DNA of 64,000 nt from URNF01 sp045638005 (GTDB lineage Bacteria; Bacillota; Clostridia; Oscillospirales; Acutalibacteraceae), in contig JAZUAN010000053.1 in NCBI GenBank assembly GCA_045638005.1, forward strand, positions 1 through 64,000. The letters run 5' to 3'. Position numbers and translations under genes: made by a program. Positions 1 to 8,184 of this stretch are shown one piece after another. Under the pieces are notes generated by a model, which searched no databases, was not told where the DNA came from, and was given only the letters and a program-made list of their open reading frames with translations. How positions within the stretch are numbered: position 1 is the stretch's first letter; every line of letters begins with the position of its first letter.

Positions 1-9
1 AATATTCAT
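1..9 (-). CDS. 5' end of a gene running off the window (possibly serA)
   Basis: On the minus strand an ATG at 9-7 follows a GGGAG ribosome-binding sequence about ten bases upstream, just after the serC stop codon. Only three codons (M-N-I) are inside the window. The gene downstream of serC in Clostridia is often serA (phosphoglycerate dehydrogenase), so serA is a guess from context only. Confidence 0.4.
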
Positions 10-33
10 AGTTAGTATCTCCCTTAGCAGAAA

Positions 34-1119
34 TTAGGCATTGTTTTTTTCAAACTCAGCCATGAAAGCAACCAGCTTTTCCACGCCCTCAACCGGCATG
101 GCATTGTAGATGGAAGCGCGCATGCCGCCCACGGAGCGATGACCTTTGAGGTTGACAAAGCCGGCAGCGGACGCCTCTTTCACAAATTTCGCGTCCAGCT
201 CTTCGTCACCGGTGACAAACGGCACATTCATGAGGGAACGATCCTCAGGCACAACGGTGCCCTTAAACATTTTGGAGTTGTCAAGAAAATCGTAGAGGAT
301 AGCGGCTTTCGTTTCGTTGATCTCTTTCATCTTCTCTAAACCGCCGACCTCGTTTTTGATCCATTCGAGCACCAGTTTGGCAACGTAAATGGTGTAGCAG
401 GGCGGGGTGTTGAACATGGAATCATTGTCCGCATGGGTCTGATAGTTGAACATGGTAGGGGTGATATCCATCGCATTGCCGATGAGATCTTCACGGATGA
501 TAACCACGGTCAGACCTGCGGGGGCCATATTCTTCTGCGCACCGGCATACAACATACCAAACTTTGTTACGTCGATCGGCTCGGACAGAATACAGGAAGA
601 AATGTCAGCTACCAACGGCACGTTACCGGTTTCGGGCAACTCATGATACACGGTGCCGTAGATGGTGTTGTTCATGCAGATATGGAAATAGTCCGCATCG
701 GGGGTGAAGGTCGCGGGGTCCAGCTTCGGTATGTAAGAGAAAGTCTTATCCTTGGAGCTGGCAACGACATTCGCCTCACCATAGCGAGCTGCTTCCTTCT
801 GTGCTTTGGTCGCCCACTGACCGGTCAGCACAAAGTCAGCTTTGCCGCTCTTGGTCATCAGGTTCATAGGTACCATTGCAAACTGGGAAGAAGCGCCGCC
901 CTGCAGGAACAGGACTTTATAGTTATCCGGAATGTTCATCACTTCGCGGAGAAGCGCTTCACACTCTTTGATGATCGCATCGTATGTTTTAGATCGGTGA
1001 GACATCTCCATAACGGACTGTCCGGAGCCCTGATAATCCAGCATCTCCTCAGCCGCGGTACGCAGTACGCTCTCCGGCAGCATGGAAGGGCCGGCGGAAA
1101 AATTGTATACTCTTGCCAT
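34..1119 (-). CDS. serC: Phosphoserine aminotransferase SerC
   Basis: SerC is a PLP-dependent enzyme that converts 3-phosphohydroxypyruvate and glutamate into phosphoserine, the second step of serine synthesis; it also serves in pyridoxal phosphate synthesis in some bacteria. The 361-residue protein has the family N-terminus NFSAGPSMLP and the PLP-lysine region GAQKN with Lys196. Length matches the family (about 360). An upstream in-frame ATG at 1161 exists, but the ATG at 1119 starts at the conserved MARVYNFSAGP and has an AAAGGAATGG ribosome-binding site. A promoter lies at 1180-1207 and an 8-bp hairpin in the leader at 1141-1163. The next gene starts 25 bases downstream, suggesting a serC-serA type operon. 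Confidence 0.96.
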   Translation of the reverse strand: MARVYNFSAGPSMLPESVLRTAAEEMLDYQGSGQSVMEMSHRSKTYDAIIKECEALLREVMNIPDNYKVLFLQGGASSQFAMVPMNLMTKSGKADFVLTGQWATKAQKEAARYGEANVVASSKDKTFSYIPKLDPATFTPDADYFHICMNNTIYGTVYHELPETGNVPLVADISSCILSEPIDVTKFGMLYAGAQKNMAPAGLTVVIIREDLIGNAMDITPTMFNYQTHADNDSMFNTPPCYTIYVAKLVLEWIKNEVGGLEKMKEINETKAAILYDFLDNSKMFKGTVVPEDRSLMNVPFVTGDEELDAKFVKEASAAGFVNLKGHRSVGGMRASIYNAMPVEGVEKLVAFMAEFEKNNA

Positions 1120-1140
1120 AAAACCATTCCTTTCATTTTC

Positions 1141-1163
1141 ATATGCAGTTATATGCTGCATAT
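1141..1163 (-). promoter_or_regulatory. Small hairpin in serC 5' leader
   Basis: ATATGCAG and CTGCATAT form an 8-bp stem with a 7-base loop in the serC leader, about 22 bases before the start codon. There is no T-tract, so it is not a terminator. It may stabilise the mRNA or be an operator; function unknown. Confidence 0.4.
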
Positions 1164-1179
1164 TTTTTAGTTATCACTC

Positions 1180-1207
1180 ATTATACCTTATTAAAATCGG
1201 TTGTCAA
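1180..1207 (-). promoter_or_regulatory. serC promoter
   Basis: On the minus strand a perfect -35 TTGACA (1202-1207) and perfect -10 TATAAT (1180-1185) are separated by 16 bp, giving a start near 1173, about 55 bases before the serC ATG. It lies downstream of the terminator at 1235-1278, so serC does not depend on transcription from further upstream. Confidence 0.85.
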
Positions 1208-1234
1208 CCGTTCTTTGGCACTTTACAGTAAAAA

Positions 1235-1278
1235 AGTTAAAAAAATAACAAGCCCTCCCCGGGAAGTGGGAGGGCTTG
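1235..1278 (-). terminator. Intrinsic terminator of the small RNA unit
   Basis: An uninterrupted 11-bp stem (CAAGCCCTCCC with GGGAGGGCTTG, 1249-1278, 8-base loop) is followed on the minus strand by a run rich in T (1232-1248). It sits downstream of a consensus minus-strand promoter (1414-1442) and upstream of the separate serC promoter, so it closes a transcript of about 170 nt. Confidence 0.85.
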
Positions 1279-1408
1279 ACGTCGAAAATATACTTAGATA
1301 TCTCCGGCATATGTAACAACCGCCGAAAGAAACGACACACAAACGGCCTTATGTGCCGCCAGAGAGAAGCGGTTAAAACCAAAATAAATAATGAATTACT
1401 CTTTATAT
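1235..1408 (-). ncRNA. Candidate small structured RNA between glgA and serC
   Basis: The interval has its own near-perfect promoter (TTGTCA-17-TATAAT at 1414-1442) and its own strong terminator (1235-1278), but no plausible reading frame with a ribosome-binding site. The predicted transcript is about 170 nt. Its middle (roughly 1307-1381) can fold: AACCGC near 1375-1380 with GCGGTT near 1318-1323, and inside it CGGCACA with TGTGTCG, separated by pyrimidine-rich unpaired patches, before the terminator hairpin. This long hairpin with internal bulges resembles the general layout of 6S RNA, but no conserved sequence was recognised, so the class is undecided. A leader of serC is less likely because serC has its own promoter after the terminator. 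Confidence 0.6.
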
Positions 1409-1413
1409 ACAGT

Positions 1414-1442
1414 ATTATATATGCATAAATGCGGCATGACAA
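1414..1442 (-). promoter_or_regulatory. Promoter of the candidate small RNA
   Basis: Minus-strand -35 TTGTCA (1437-1442) and -10 TATAAT (1414-1419) with a 17-bp spacer; predicted start near 1408. It lies downstream of the glg operon terminator (1552-1584), so it begins a new transcription unit. Confidence 0.8.
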
Positions 1443-1535
1443 TGCATCTGGGGATAACCATCTGTAAAATAAAAAAAAGAAGTATGCGCAAACTGTACAA
1501 AGCGCCGAAAAATGTTTGCTTTTGGAAAGCGATGA

Positions 1536-1584
1536 AAAGTTAATAAAATACAGCGGTGTGTCCAACCCTGTTGGACACACCGCT
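1536..1584 (-). terminator. Terminator of the glgBCDA operon
   Basis: A 15-bp perfect stem (AGCGGTGTGTCCAAC at 1552-1566 with its complement at 1570-1584, 3-base loop) lies 8 bases after the glgA stop and is followed on the minus strand by a T-rich stretch (1536-1551). The plus-strand side is also followed by T residues, but no plus-strand gene ends here. Confidence 0.88.
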
Positions 1585-1592
1585 ACTTCTTT

Positions 1593-3017
1593 TTATTTCT
1601 TACCGAGAGAACGATACAACCGAATATATTCGTTCGCCGAGCGTCCCCAACTGAAATCGGTGGTCATACAACGTCCCACCAGGATGGGCCAATGCTCCTT
1701 ATTCGCATAAGCGCCCAACGACCGTTCGATCGCCGCAAACATATCGTCTGCATTGTAGGTATCAAATATGAAGCCAAATCCGCCGTCGTCACCGCAATCA
1801 ATGATACTGTCCGCAAGACCGCCGGTGCGACGCACGATGGGAGGTGTGCCGTAACGGCAGGCAACCATCTGCGCCAAGCCACAAGGCTCGCTTTGGGACG
1901 GCATCAGGAAAATATCTGCAGAAGCATAGATCTTTCTTGCCAATTCCGGTACAAAGCCCGCGCAATAGCAGAATCTATCCTTGTACTGTTCGTTTTTCTC
2001 GCGGAAGAAGGTCTCATATTGCCATTCGCCCGAGCCGAGTACCACCACCTGCACATCCCTTTCCATCAAACGATCAAAGATGTGTCTCACAAGGTCAAGA
2101 CCCTTGTGGGAGGCGAGGCGGGTCACCATGCCGATAAGCGGCACGTCGGGTTTCAGCGGTAAACCGAGTCGTTCCTGCAACGCCGCTTTGTTGGCAGCTT
2201 TGCCGACTTTCACCGTTTCTGCTGTATAGTTTTCGAAAACAGCGGGATCGGTCTCGGGATCGTAGCTTTCCACGTCAATGCCGTTCAAGATACCGGATAA
2301 TTTCCATTCGCGTTGTTTCAGAATGGGATCCAGTTTGTGCGAAAACCACGGATCCAGAATTTCTTTGGCATAGGTGCCGGAAACGGTGGTCACCTTATCC
2401 GCACATTCGATAGCACCCTTCATCAGGTTGATGCTGCCGTCATGCTCCACAACGCTGCGATCACCTTTCGAGATGCCGAACACATCCTCTAAGATCTCCA
2501 TGCCGTACTGTCCCTGATACTGGATATTATGAATGGTAAACACCGTTTTGATACCCTGATATTCCGGACGGCTGCCGTAATACAACGTGTAGTAAATCGG
2601 CACAAGCGCTGTTTGCCAGTCATTCATGTGCAGAATATCCGGCCAAAAGTCAATAGCAGGCAGCATTTCCAATATTGCGCGAGAGAAGAATGCAAACCGC
2701 TCCGCGTCATCAAAATGCCCGTAAAGTCCCTGCCGTTTGAAATAATACTGATTATCCAACAGATAGTAAATCACACCGTTATGGCGCGCCTCGAAAATGC
2801 CGCAATACTGGCGACGCCAGGAAACCGGCACCGAAATGCTGGTCAAAAAGGTCATTTTGTCCCGCAGCTCCTGCGGCACCGACTCATATAGCGGCAACAC
2901 CACGCGGCAACCGACCAGCCGCTTGCGCATAGCCACAGGCAATGAGCCCGCTACATCCGCAAGACCGCCCGAGGCCACAAAAGGTAACGCCTCACTTGCT
3001 GCATATAAAACTTTCAT
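1593..3017 (-). CDS. glgA: Glycogen synthase GlgA
   Basis: GlgA (GT5, GT-B fold) adds glucose from ADP-glucose to the non-reducing ends of glycogen. The 474-residue protein has the N-terminal SGGLADVAGSLP loop, an N-terminal GT5 domain (about 2-240) and a C-terminal Rossmann domain with the acceptor/sugar-nucleotide motif MPSQSEPCGLAQM near residue 380. The usual KxGGL lysine of bacterial GlgA is Ala here (FVASGGLADV). The start has a strong AAAGGAGG site. It is the last gene of glgB-glgC-glgD-glgA, 35 bases after glgD, and is followed by a strong terminator. Confidence 0.95.
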   Translation of the reverse strand: MKVLYAASEALPFVASGGLADVAGSLPVAMRKRLVGCRVVLPLYESVPQELRDKMTFLTSISVPVSWRRQYCGIFEARHNGVIYYLLDNQYYFKRQGLYGHFDDAERFAFFSRAILEMLPAIDFWPDILHMNDWQTALVPIYYTLYYGSRPEYQGIKTVFTIHNIQYQGQYGMEILEDVFGISKGDRSVVEHDGSINLMKGAIECADKVTTVSGTYAKEILDPWFSHKLDPILKQREWKLSGILNGIDVESYDPETDPAVFENYTAETVKVGKAANKAALQERLGLPLKPDVPLIGMVTRLASHKGLDLVRHIFDRLMERDVQVVVLGSGEWQYETFFREKNEQYKDRFCYCAGFVPELARKIYASADIFLMPSQSEPCGLAQMVACRYGTPPIVRRTGGLADSIIDCGDDGGFGFIFDTYNADDMFAAIERSLGAYANKEHWPILVGRCMTTDFSWGRSANEYIRLYRSLGKK

Positions 3018-3052
3018 GGTATCCTCCTTTAGACGCTCGTAAATCCACGACT

Positions 3053-4162
3053 TTAAACAATAGAATTCTTACCGATATATACAGGATAGGTCTCAAAGCC
3101 CTGCAGCGATCTGCCGTTTTTGATGACCACGTTTTTATCCACAATGACATTGCGCAGCACCGTATTGGAGCCGATAGAAGCGCCCTGCATGATGACGCAG
3201 TTTTCCACCACCGCATCTCTGGCGATATCCACGTCGCGGAAGATGATCGAATTCTTCACGGTGCCGTTGACGGTAGCGCCGTCGCCGACCAGAGAATTGG
3301 AAACCGCACTGTGCAAACCGTATTTTGCAGGCGAGCAATCACGCACCTTGGTATAGATCGGACGACCGGGCAGGAACAACGCGTTTCTGACCGCGGAATC
3401 CAAAAGCGCCAAGTTGGCGGCAAAATACCGCTCCTGCGAATTGATAATCATCGCCTTTTCGGTGATCTCATAGCCGCGCACATGTAAAGCCGGCAGATGC
3501 TTTTGCAGGATATCCCGCTCGAACGAGGTCAGATTATGTCCCACTGCATCTTTGATGATCTCCATGAGATAATCTTTTCTGATAACATACAGTCCAACAC
3601 TGAAATTGCCTTCCATCTCGGAGGATTGGTTAAACATCAGATCGGTCACACGACCATTCTCATCCGTGGAAACCAATATGTGATCAATAGCACCCTTCAA
3701 GGTGTCCTTTACATAACCCATGGTGATATCCGCGCCGCTTTTCATGTGCGTCTCAATCATTTTGCCGAGATCGATATTGCCCACCGTGTAGCAGTCGGAC
3801 AACACCACGATCTCTTCTTTGGACGAACGCAGGAAGGTCATAATATCCGCCAAAGACGAAATACGTCCTTCGTACATATCATCAGTGCCGAGCGGCGGCA
3901 GATAATAGAGGCCCTGATGCTTGCGGGAAAGATCCCACGCTTTACCGGAGCCCAGATGGTCCATCAAAGAGGTATAATTCTTCTTGGTGATAACGCCCAC
4001 CTTGGAAATGCCGGCGTTGACCATATTGGATAACGCAAAATCGATCAAACGGTACCGTCCGCCAAACGGCGCGGAACCGATCGCACGCAGAGTGGTGATA
4101 TCCCGTACCATACTGTCGCCCTTGTTGGGGAACAGCAAGCCCATTGCTTTTGTCTTATACAT
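3053..4162 (-). CDS. glgD: Glucose-1-phosphate adenylyltransferase subunit GlgD
   Basis: GlgD is the second, mainly regulatory, subunit of the Firmicute ADP-glucose pyrophosphorylase and pairs with GlgC. The 369-residue protein has the nucleotidyltransferase-like fold (GSAPFGGRYRLIDFALSN) but lacks the full GGxGxRL nucleotide-binding loop of GlgC (MGLLFPNKGDSM instead), as is typical of GlgD. Its C-terminal part is a left-handed beta-helix with hexapeptide repeats. The ATG at 4162 has an AAGGAG site and lies one base after the glgC stop, so the two are probably translationally coupled; a longer frame from 4192 has no ribosome-binding site. Confidence 0.94.
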   Translation of the reverse strand: MYKTKAMGLLFPNKGDSMVRDITTLRAIGSAPFGGRYRLIDFALSNMVNAGISKVGVITKKNYTSLMDHLGSGKAWDLSRKHQGLYYLPPLGTDDMYEGRISSLADIMTFLRSSKEEIVVLSDCYTVGNIDLGKMIETHMKSGADITMGYVKDTLKGAIDHILVSTDENGRVTDLMFNQSSEMEGNFSVGLYVIRKDYLMEIIKDAVGHNLTSFERDILQKHLPALHVRGYEITEKAMIINSQERYFAANLALLDSAVRNALFLPGRPIYTKVRDCSPAKYGLHSAVSNSLVGDGATVNGTVKNSIIFRDVDIARDAVVENCVIMQGASIGSNTVLRNVIVDKNVVIKNGRSLQGFETYPVYIGKNSIV

Positions 4163-4163
4163 A

Positions 4164-5378
4164 TCACTCAACTCCTTCCAGATCAGCTTCAACCATTGCT
4201 TTTGCGGGAACAGCGGCGCCCTTGCCTACGTGGATATTTTCCGCGACCACCGCGACGCCCCAATCGGTAAGCGAATTACAGTCCTCCGGACGTTCGCCCA
4301 CACGGGCGTTTTCACCGATAACTGTATTTTCCGCTAAGATAGCGTATTGTACATGTGCACCCTTTTTCACATGTGTACCGGGCATGAGGATAGAGTCGCG
4401 GATAACCGCACCCTCTTCCACCGTTACACCGTTAAAGATAACGGAAAAATCAACCTTGCCCGCTATGTTACACCCTTCCGAAATCATGCTGTTTTGCACC
4501 TCGGCAGTCTCTGCCACATACTGCGGCGGCAGACCGGTGGTGCGGGAATAGATACGCCATTTCGGATCGGACAGATCCAGCGGCACCTTGGGATCAAGAA
4601 GATCCATGTTGGCTTCCCAAAGACTGTCGATGGTGCCGACGTCCTTCCAGTAACCTTCAAAACGGTACGCAAACATTTTCTCGCCGCTCGCAAGCATAGC
4701 AGGCAACACGTTTTTGCCAAAATCGTTGCTGGAATTGGGATCCTGTTCGTCCGCTTCCAGATATTGACGCAACTTTTTCCAATCAAACACATAAATGCCC
4801 ATCGAAGCCAAATTGCTCTTCGGGTTAGCGGGCTTCTCCTCGAACTCATAAATAGAGTCATCGGGGTTGGTGTTCAAAATACCAAAACGGCTCGCCTCGG
4901 ACATTTCCACCTCTAATACCGCCACGGTACAGGCAGCGCCCTTTTCCTTGTGTGCGCGGATCATGGCAGCATAATCCATCTTGTAAATATGGTCGCCGGA
5001 CAGCACCAGCACATATTCCGGATCATACCGCGCGATAAAATCCAAATTTTGATAGATTGCGTTAGCGGTACCCTTGTACCAATCAGCACCTTTGTTGCGC
5101 TGATACGGCGGCAACACATGTACACCGGCATCCAACCGGTCAAGATCCCACGGCTGACCGGAGCCAATATAGTCGCTCAACTCCAGCGGCTGATATTGGG
5201 TGAGCACACCCACCGTCTCAATACCGGAATTGATGCAGTTGGACAGCGGGAAATCGATAATACGGTATTTCCCGCCGAACGGCACCGCCGGTTTTGCAAT
5301 GCGGCGGGTCAGCGCGTATAAACGGCTTCCCTGTCCACCTGCAAGCAGCATAGCGACGCATTCTTGTTTGCGAAACAT
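4164..5378 (-). CDS. glgC: Glucose-1-phosphate adenylyltransferase GlgC
   Basis: GlgC makes ADP-glucose from glucose-1-phosphate and ATP, the committed step of bacterial glycogen synthesis. The 404-residue protein has the nucleotide-binding loop AGGQGSRLYALT, the KPAVPFGGKYRIIDFPLSNC segment, the SGDHIYKMDY active-site motif and a C-terminal beta-helix. The ATG at 5378 is preceded by GGGGAGG. It lies 32 bases after glgB and one base before glgD. Confidence 0.97.
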   Translation of the reverse strand: MFRKQECVAMLLAGGQGSRLYALTRRIAKPAVPFGGKYRIIDFPLSNCINSGIETVGVLTQYQPLELSDYIGSGQPWDLDRLDAGVHVLPPYQRNKGADWYKGTANAIYQNLDFIARYDPEYVLVLSGDHIYKMDYAAMIRAHKEKGAACTVAVLEVEMSEASRFGILNTNPDDSIYEFEEKPANPKSNLASMGIYVFDWKKLRQYLEADEQDPNSSNDFGKNVLPAMLASGEKMFAYRFEGYWKDVGTIDSLWEANMDLLDPKVPLDLSDPKWRIYSRTTGLPPQYVAETAEVQNSMISEGCNIAGKVDFSVIFNGVTVEEGAVIRDSILMPGTHVKKGAHVQYAILAENTVIGENARVGERPEDCNSLTDWGVAVVAENIHVGKGAAVPAKAMVEADLEGVE

Positions 5379-5410
5379 AAAAAAGGCCTCCCCTTTTATA
5401 ATGATTAAAA

Positions 5411-7333
5411 TTATTTGACAGTTCTTTTGCGCGCGGCTTTTTTGGGAGCCGCTTTGGTGAGCTTATATACCTGCGCTGACAACGGTGGCAGGGTCAATGA
5501 CACAGATTGTTCTAAGCCGTGTAAAGGTTCATCCGCGGTGGTAACCGATGGCAGTATTGTGCCCTCACCACCAAATTCCGCGACATCGCTGTTGAATACA
5601 GGGGTGTATTCGCCCGCTACCGGCACGCCGATACGATACTCCCGCCGCATAACCGGTGTGAAATTACAAACGAACACCAGTTCTTCTCCTTTGGGATCGA
5701 TACGGCGAAATGCAATCACGCTGTTTTGATTGTCGTCGTTGGATATCCAAGCAAATCCTTTCCAGGTGAAATCATCCGCCCACAGCGCACGGTTATCCAC
5801 ATAAAAACGGTTGAGCGTTTTTACGTAATGCTGCAACATCCGGTGTCCTTCATATTCCAGCAACAGCCAATCCAGTCCGCTTTGGTAATCCCATTCCTTA
5901 AATTGACCGAATTCGCTGCCCATAAACAACAGCTTTTTACCGGGATGCGCCATCATGTACGCCAAGAACACCCGCAGTCCTGCGAATTTTTCCTCGTACG
6001 TACCGGGCATTTTATTGAGCAACGAACCTTTGCCGTGTACCACCTCGTCATGTGAGATAGGCAAGACGAAGTTCTCGGAAAAAGCATAAAAAAACGAAAA
6101 GGTCAGACAATTGTGATTACCCTTGCGGAACAGCGGATCTATCGACGCATACCGCAGCATATCATTCATCCAGCCCATGTTCCATTTGTAATTGAAACCA
6201 AGCCCGCCGTCTGCGGTAGGGCGGGAAACCATCGGCCACGCGGTAGACTCCTCCGCGATCATCATAGCTTCCGGATGCGCGGCAAACACCGTCTCATTCA
6301 GCTGCCGCAAAAAGTCGATTGCTTCAAGGTTTTCATGTCCGCCGTAGATATTGGGCATCCATTCGCCGTCTTTACGGTCATAATCGAGATACAGCATGGA
6401 CGCTACCGCATCCACCCGCAAGCCGTCAACGTGAAATTCCTCTAACCAATACATAGCATTGGAGATCAGAAAGCTTTTCACTTCCGGTCTGCCGTAATCA
6501 AACACACAGGTGCCCCACCCCTTATGCTCTCCCTTGCGGGAATCCGCATATTCAAAGCAGGGCGTGCCGTCAAAGCGGTATAGCCCATACTGATCCTTCG
6601 GGAAGTGTGCCGGTACCCAGTCCATGATAACACCGATCCCCGCCTGATGGCAACGATCGATAAATTCACGCAGTTCATCGGGTGTACCGTAGCGCGAGGT
6701 GGGGGCATAGTACCCACTCACCTGATAACCCCATGAACCGTCAAAGGGGTGCTCCGCAAGCGGTAGCATCTCCACATGCGTATAACCCATTTCCAACACA
6801 TACGGAATGAGTTCGTCCACCATCTTACTGTAAGAAAAAGGATTACCGTCGCTGTACTGCCGCCACGAACCCATGTGGAATTCGTATATATTGACCGGTA
6901 TATTGTAAACACCGGTCTCCCGCTTCTTGGCGTACCACGCAGCATCCTGCCACGCGTATGCACACAACGGCAGCAATTTGGAAGCGGTGCCCGGGCGGGT
7001 CTCACCGTGAATGGCGAAAGGATCCGCTTTGAGCACGCCGTTTCCCTGCTCGTCCACTATATGATATTTGTAGGCAGTATATGCCTCCAATCCGCCTACC
7101 GTACATTCCCACACACCGTACCCGATAGGATACAGCGGAATATCAGACGGATCCCAACCGTTAAAATCACCGCACAGGGATACCGCTTTTGCGCGCGGCG
7201 CCCAAACGCGGAAGATATAGCCGCCATCACCCGCGTGGTGACAACCAAGCACACGATAAACATGCGCTTCACTGCCCTCTGAAAAGCGACGCAATATGTC
7301 GTCTATACTCAAAAAAGCATCCTGTATTTCCAT
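5411..7333 (-). CDS. glgB: 1,4-alpha-glucan branching enzyme GlgB
   Basis: GlgB (GH13) cuts alpha-1,4 chains and rejoins them as alpha-1,6 branches. The 640-residue protein has an N-terminal CBM48 module (FRVWAPRAKAVSLCGDFNGW), the TIM-barrel with nucleophile region GLRVDAVASMLYLDY, the acid/base region MIAEESTAWP and SHDEVVHGKGSL, and an all-beta C-terminal domain ending in a short Lys/Arg-rich tail (KKAARKRTVK). A GGATGGAG site precedes the ATG. It is the first gene of the glycogen operon, behind the promoter at 7389-7417. Confidence 0.97.
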   Translation of the reverse strand: MEIQDAFLSIDDILRRFSEGSEAHVYRVLGCHHAGDGGYIFRVWAPRAKAVSLCGDFNGWDPSDIPLYPIGYGVWECTVGGLEAYTAYKYHIVDEQGNGVLKADPFAIHGETRPGTASKLLPLCAYAWQDAAWYAKKRETGVYNIPVNIYEFHMGSWRQYSDGNPFSYSKMVDELIPYVLEMGYTHVEMLPLAEHPFDGSWGYQVSGYYAPTSRYGTPDELREFIDRCHQAGIGVIMDWVPAHFPKDQYGLYRFDGTPCFEYADSRKGEHKGWGTCVFDYGRPEVKSFLISNAMYWLEEFHVDGLRVDAVASMLYLDYDRKDGEWMPNIYGGHENLEAIDFLRQLNETVFAAHPEAMMIAEESTAWPMVSRPTADGGLGFNYKWNMGWMNDMLRYASIDPLFRKGNHNCLTFSFFYAFSENFVLPISHDEVVHGKGSLLNKMPGTYEEKFAGLRVFLAYMMAHPGKKLLFMGSEFGQFKEWDYQSGLDWLLLEYEGHRMLQHYVKTLNRFYVDNRALWADDFTWKGFAWISNDDNQNSVIAFRRIDPKGEELVFVCNFTPVMRREYRIGVPVAGEYTPVFNSDVAEFGGEGTILPSVTTADEPLHGLEQSVSLTLPPLSAQVYKLTKAAPKKAARKRTVK

Positions 7334-7388
7334 ACACGCACTCCATCCACATTGTAATTTGAAGATCTGGGTATATGTACTTATCTAT

Positions 7389-7417
7389 ATCATACCAACA
7401 TTCCGCATAAAAAACAA
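7389..7417 (-). promoter_or_regulatory. Promoter of the glgBCDA operon
   Basis: Minus-strand -35 TTGTTT (7412-7417), 17-bp spacer, -10 TATGAT (7389-7394), about 55 bases before the glgB ATG. Immediately upstream is an 8-bp hairpin sequence (CTCTTTTT/AAAAAGAG, 7421-7439) that could be an operator. Confidence 0.65.
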
Positions 7418-7599
7418 GGGCTCTTTTTGTAAAAAAGAGTGCATCCCATTAGAAAATCGTTTTGATATTTTGTATAAAATGCACATATACTGCCTTGTCT
7501 GCAGCACCAATAAAATCTATTTTACCGCACATACAGTGTCATATACACAAAAAAGCTGTCGTTAAAAACCGCATTACATATAGTATGACCTTTATCATT

Positions 7600-7656
7600 T
7601 TGAAAAGTGCTCGCCACGCCTATTTTCCCGAAAAATTCGCACTTTTCAATTTTTTT
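7600..7656 (+). terminator. Inverted repeat with T-tract upstream of the small membrane protein gene
   Basis: TTGAAAAGTGC (7600-7610) and GCACTTTTCAA (7639-7649) are perfect 11-bp arms separated by 28 bases, followed by a run of seven T at 7650-7656. It reads as a plus-strand terminator, but no gene lies upstream on that strand, so it may instead be an operator for the promoter at 7668. The rest of the 7334-7750 gap holds only the two divergent promoters and AT-rich sequence. Confidence 0.45.
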
Positions 7657-7667
7657 GAAAAAAGTAC

Positions 7668-7695
7668 TTGATTTTTTTGGAAAAGCAGCTATAAT
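7668..7695 (+). promoter_or_regulatory. Promoter of the small membrane protein gene
   Basis: -35 TTGATT (7668-7673), 16-bp spacer, -10 TATAAT (7690-7695). Predicted start near 7702, with the ATG at 7751. Confidence 0.7.
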
Positions 7696-7750
7696 GAAAA
7701 TAGAACGAATGTTCGGAACAAGTGTTCTGTTTCACATAGGAGGTTTTTAT

Positions 7751-8095
7751 ATGGCACTTAATATCTTTCACATCGCGGTTTTAGCGATCACGTTTTTGTA
7801 CATGTTTAACAAAGCGGAATTCAACCAAACCCGTCTTGTCGCACTGGTACCGCTTTGCATGATGTTCGTGGACGTATGTTCGGTTCGCGCCGATTTTCTG
7901 AGCGTGCCGGCGCTGGCGGTGCTTATGGCTGTGTTGCGTGTAACAGTGCTCGTTTGCTGCGCCGGTGCCATGCATCAGGATCGTCGCATGGCGCGCGTCC
8001 GCGACCGCAAGCGGGTCAAAGAACGCATGGTGCTGCGCACTGCCGCCATTACTCGCTCTGCACCTAACGTCTATAAGTTGCCGCAATATGCATAA
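7751..8095 (+). CDS. Small hypothetical membrane protein
   Basis: The 114-residue product is not recognised. Three hydrophobic stretches are visible (about 1-19, 28-46 and 53-76), followed by an Arg/Lys-rich cytoplasmic-type tail (DRRMARVRDRKRVKERM). The ATG at 7751 has a very strong AGGAGG site seven bases upstream, and the gene has its own promoter and terminator, so it is likely a real single-gene unit. A longer frame from 7607 runs through the promoter region and is not supported. Confidence 0.7.
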   Translation: MALNIFHIAVLAITFLYMFNKAEFNQTRLVALVPLCMMFVDVCSVRADFLSVPALAVLMAVLRVTVLVCCAGAMHQDRRMARVRDRKRVKERMVLRTAAITRSAPNVYKLPQYA

Positions 8096-8130
8096 AATAG
8101 ATTGCATTTTATTTCGAAAAGTTGTATGCT

Positions 8131-8166
8131 AAAAGGACAGGATGTATCTGTCCTTTTTATTTTTTG
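8131..8166 (+). terminator. Terminator after the small membrane protein gene
   Basis: AAAAGGACAG (8131-8140) pairs with CTGTCCTTTT (8148-8157) over a 7-base loop and is followed by a T-rich tract. The next gene begins only about 20 bases downstream, so its expression may come from read-through or an unseen promoter. Confidence 0.8.
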
Positions 8167-8184
8167 TATAAGCGAGGGTTTTTG

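Noticed and set aside
1191..1580. A 129-codon minus-strand open frame in the glgA-serC gap
   Set aside because: No ribosome-binding site, atypical residue composition, and it runs through both a promoter and two terminator hairpins that support a small RNA instead.
1152..1584. Riboswitch or T-box controlling serC
   Set aside because: The terminator at 1235-1278 precedes a separate perfect serC promoter, no T-box sequence is present, and no known riboswitch core was recognised.
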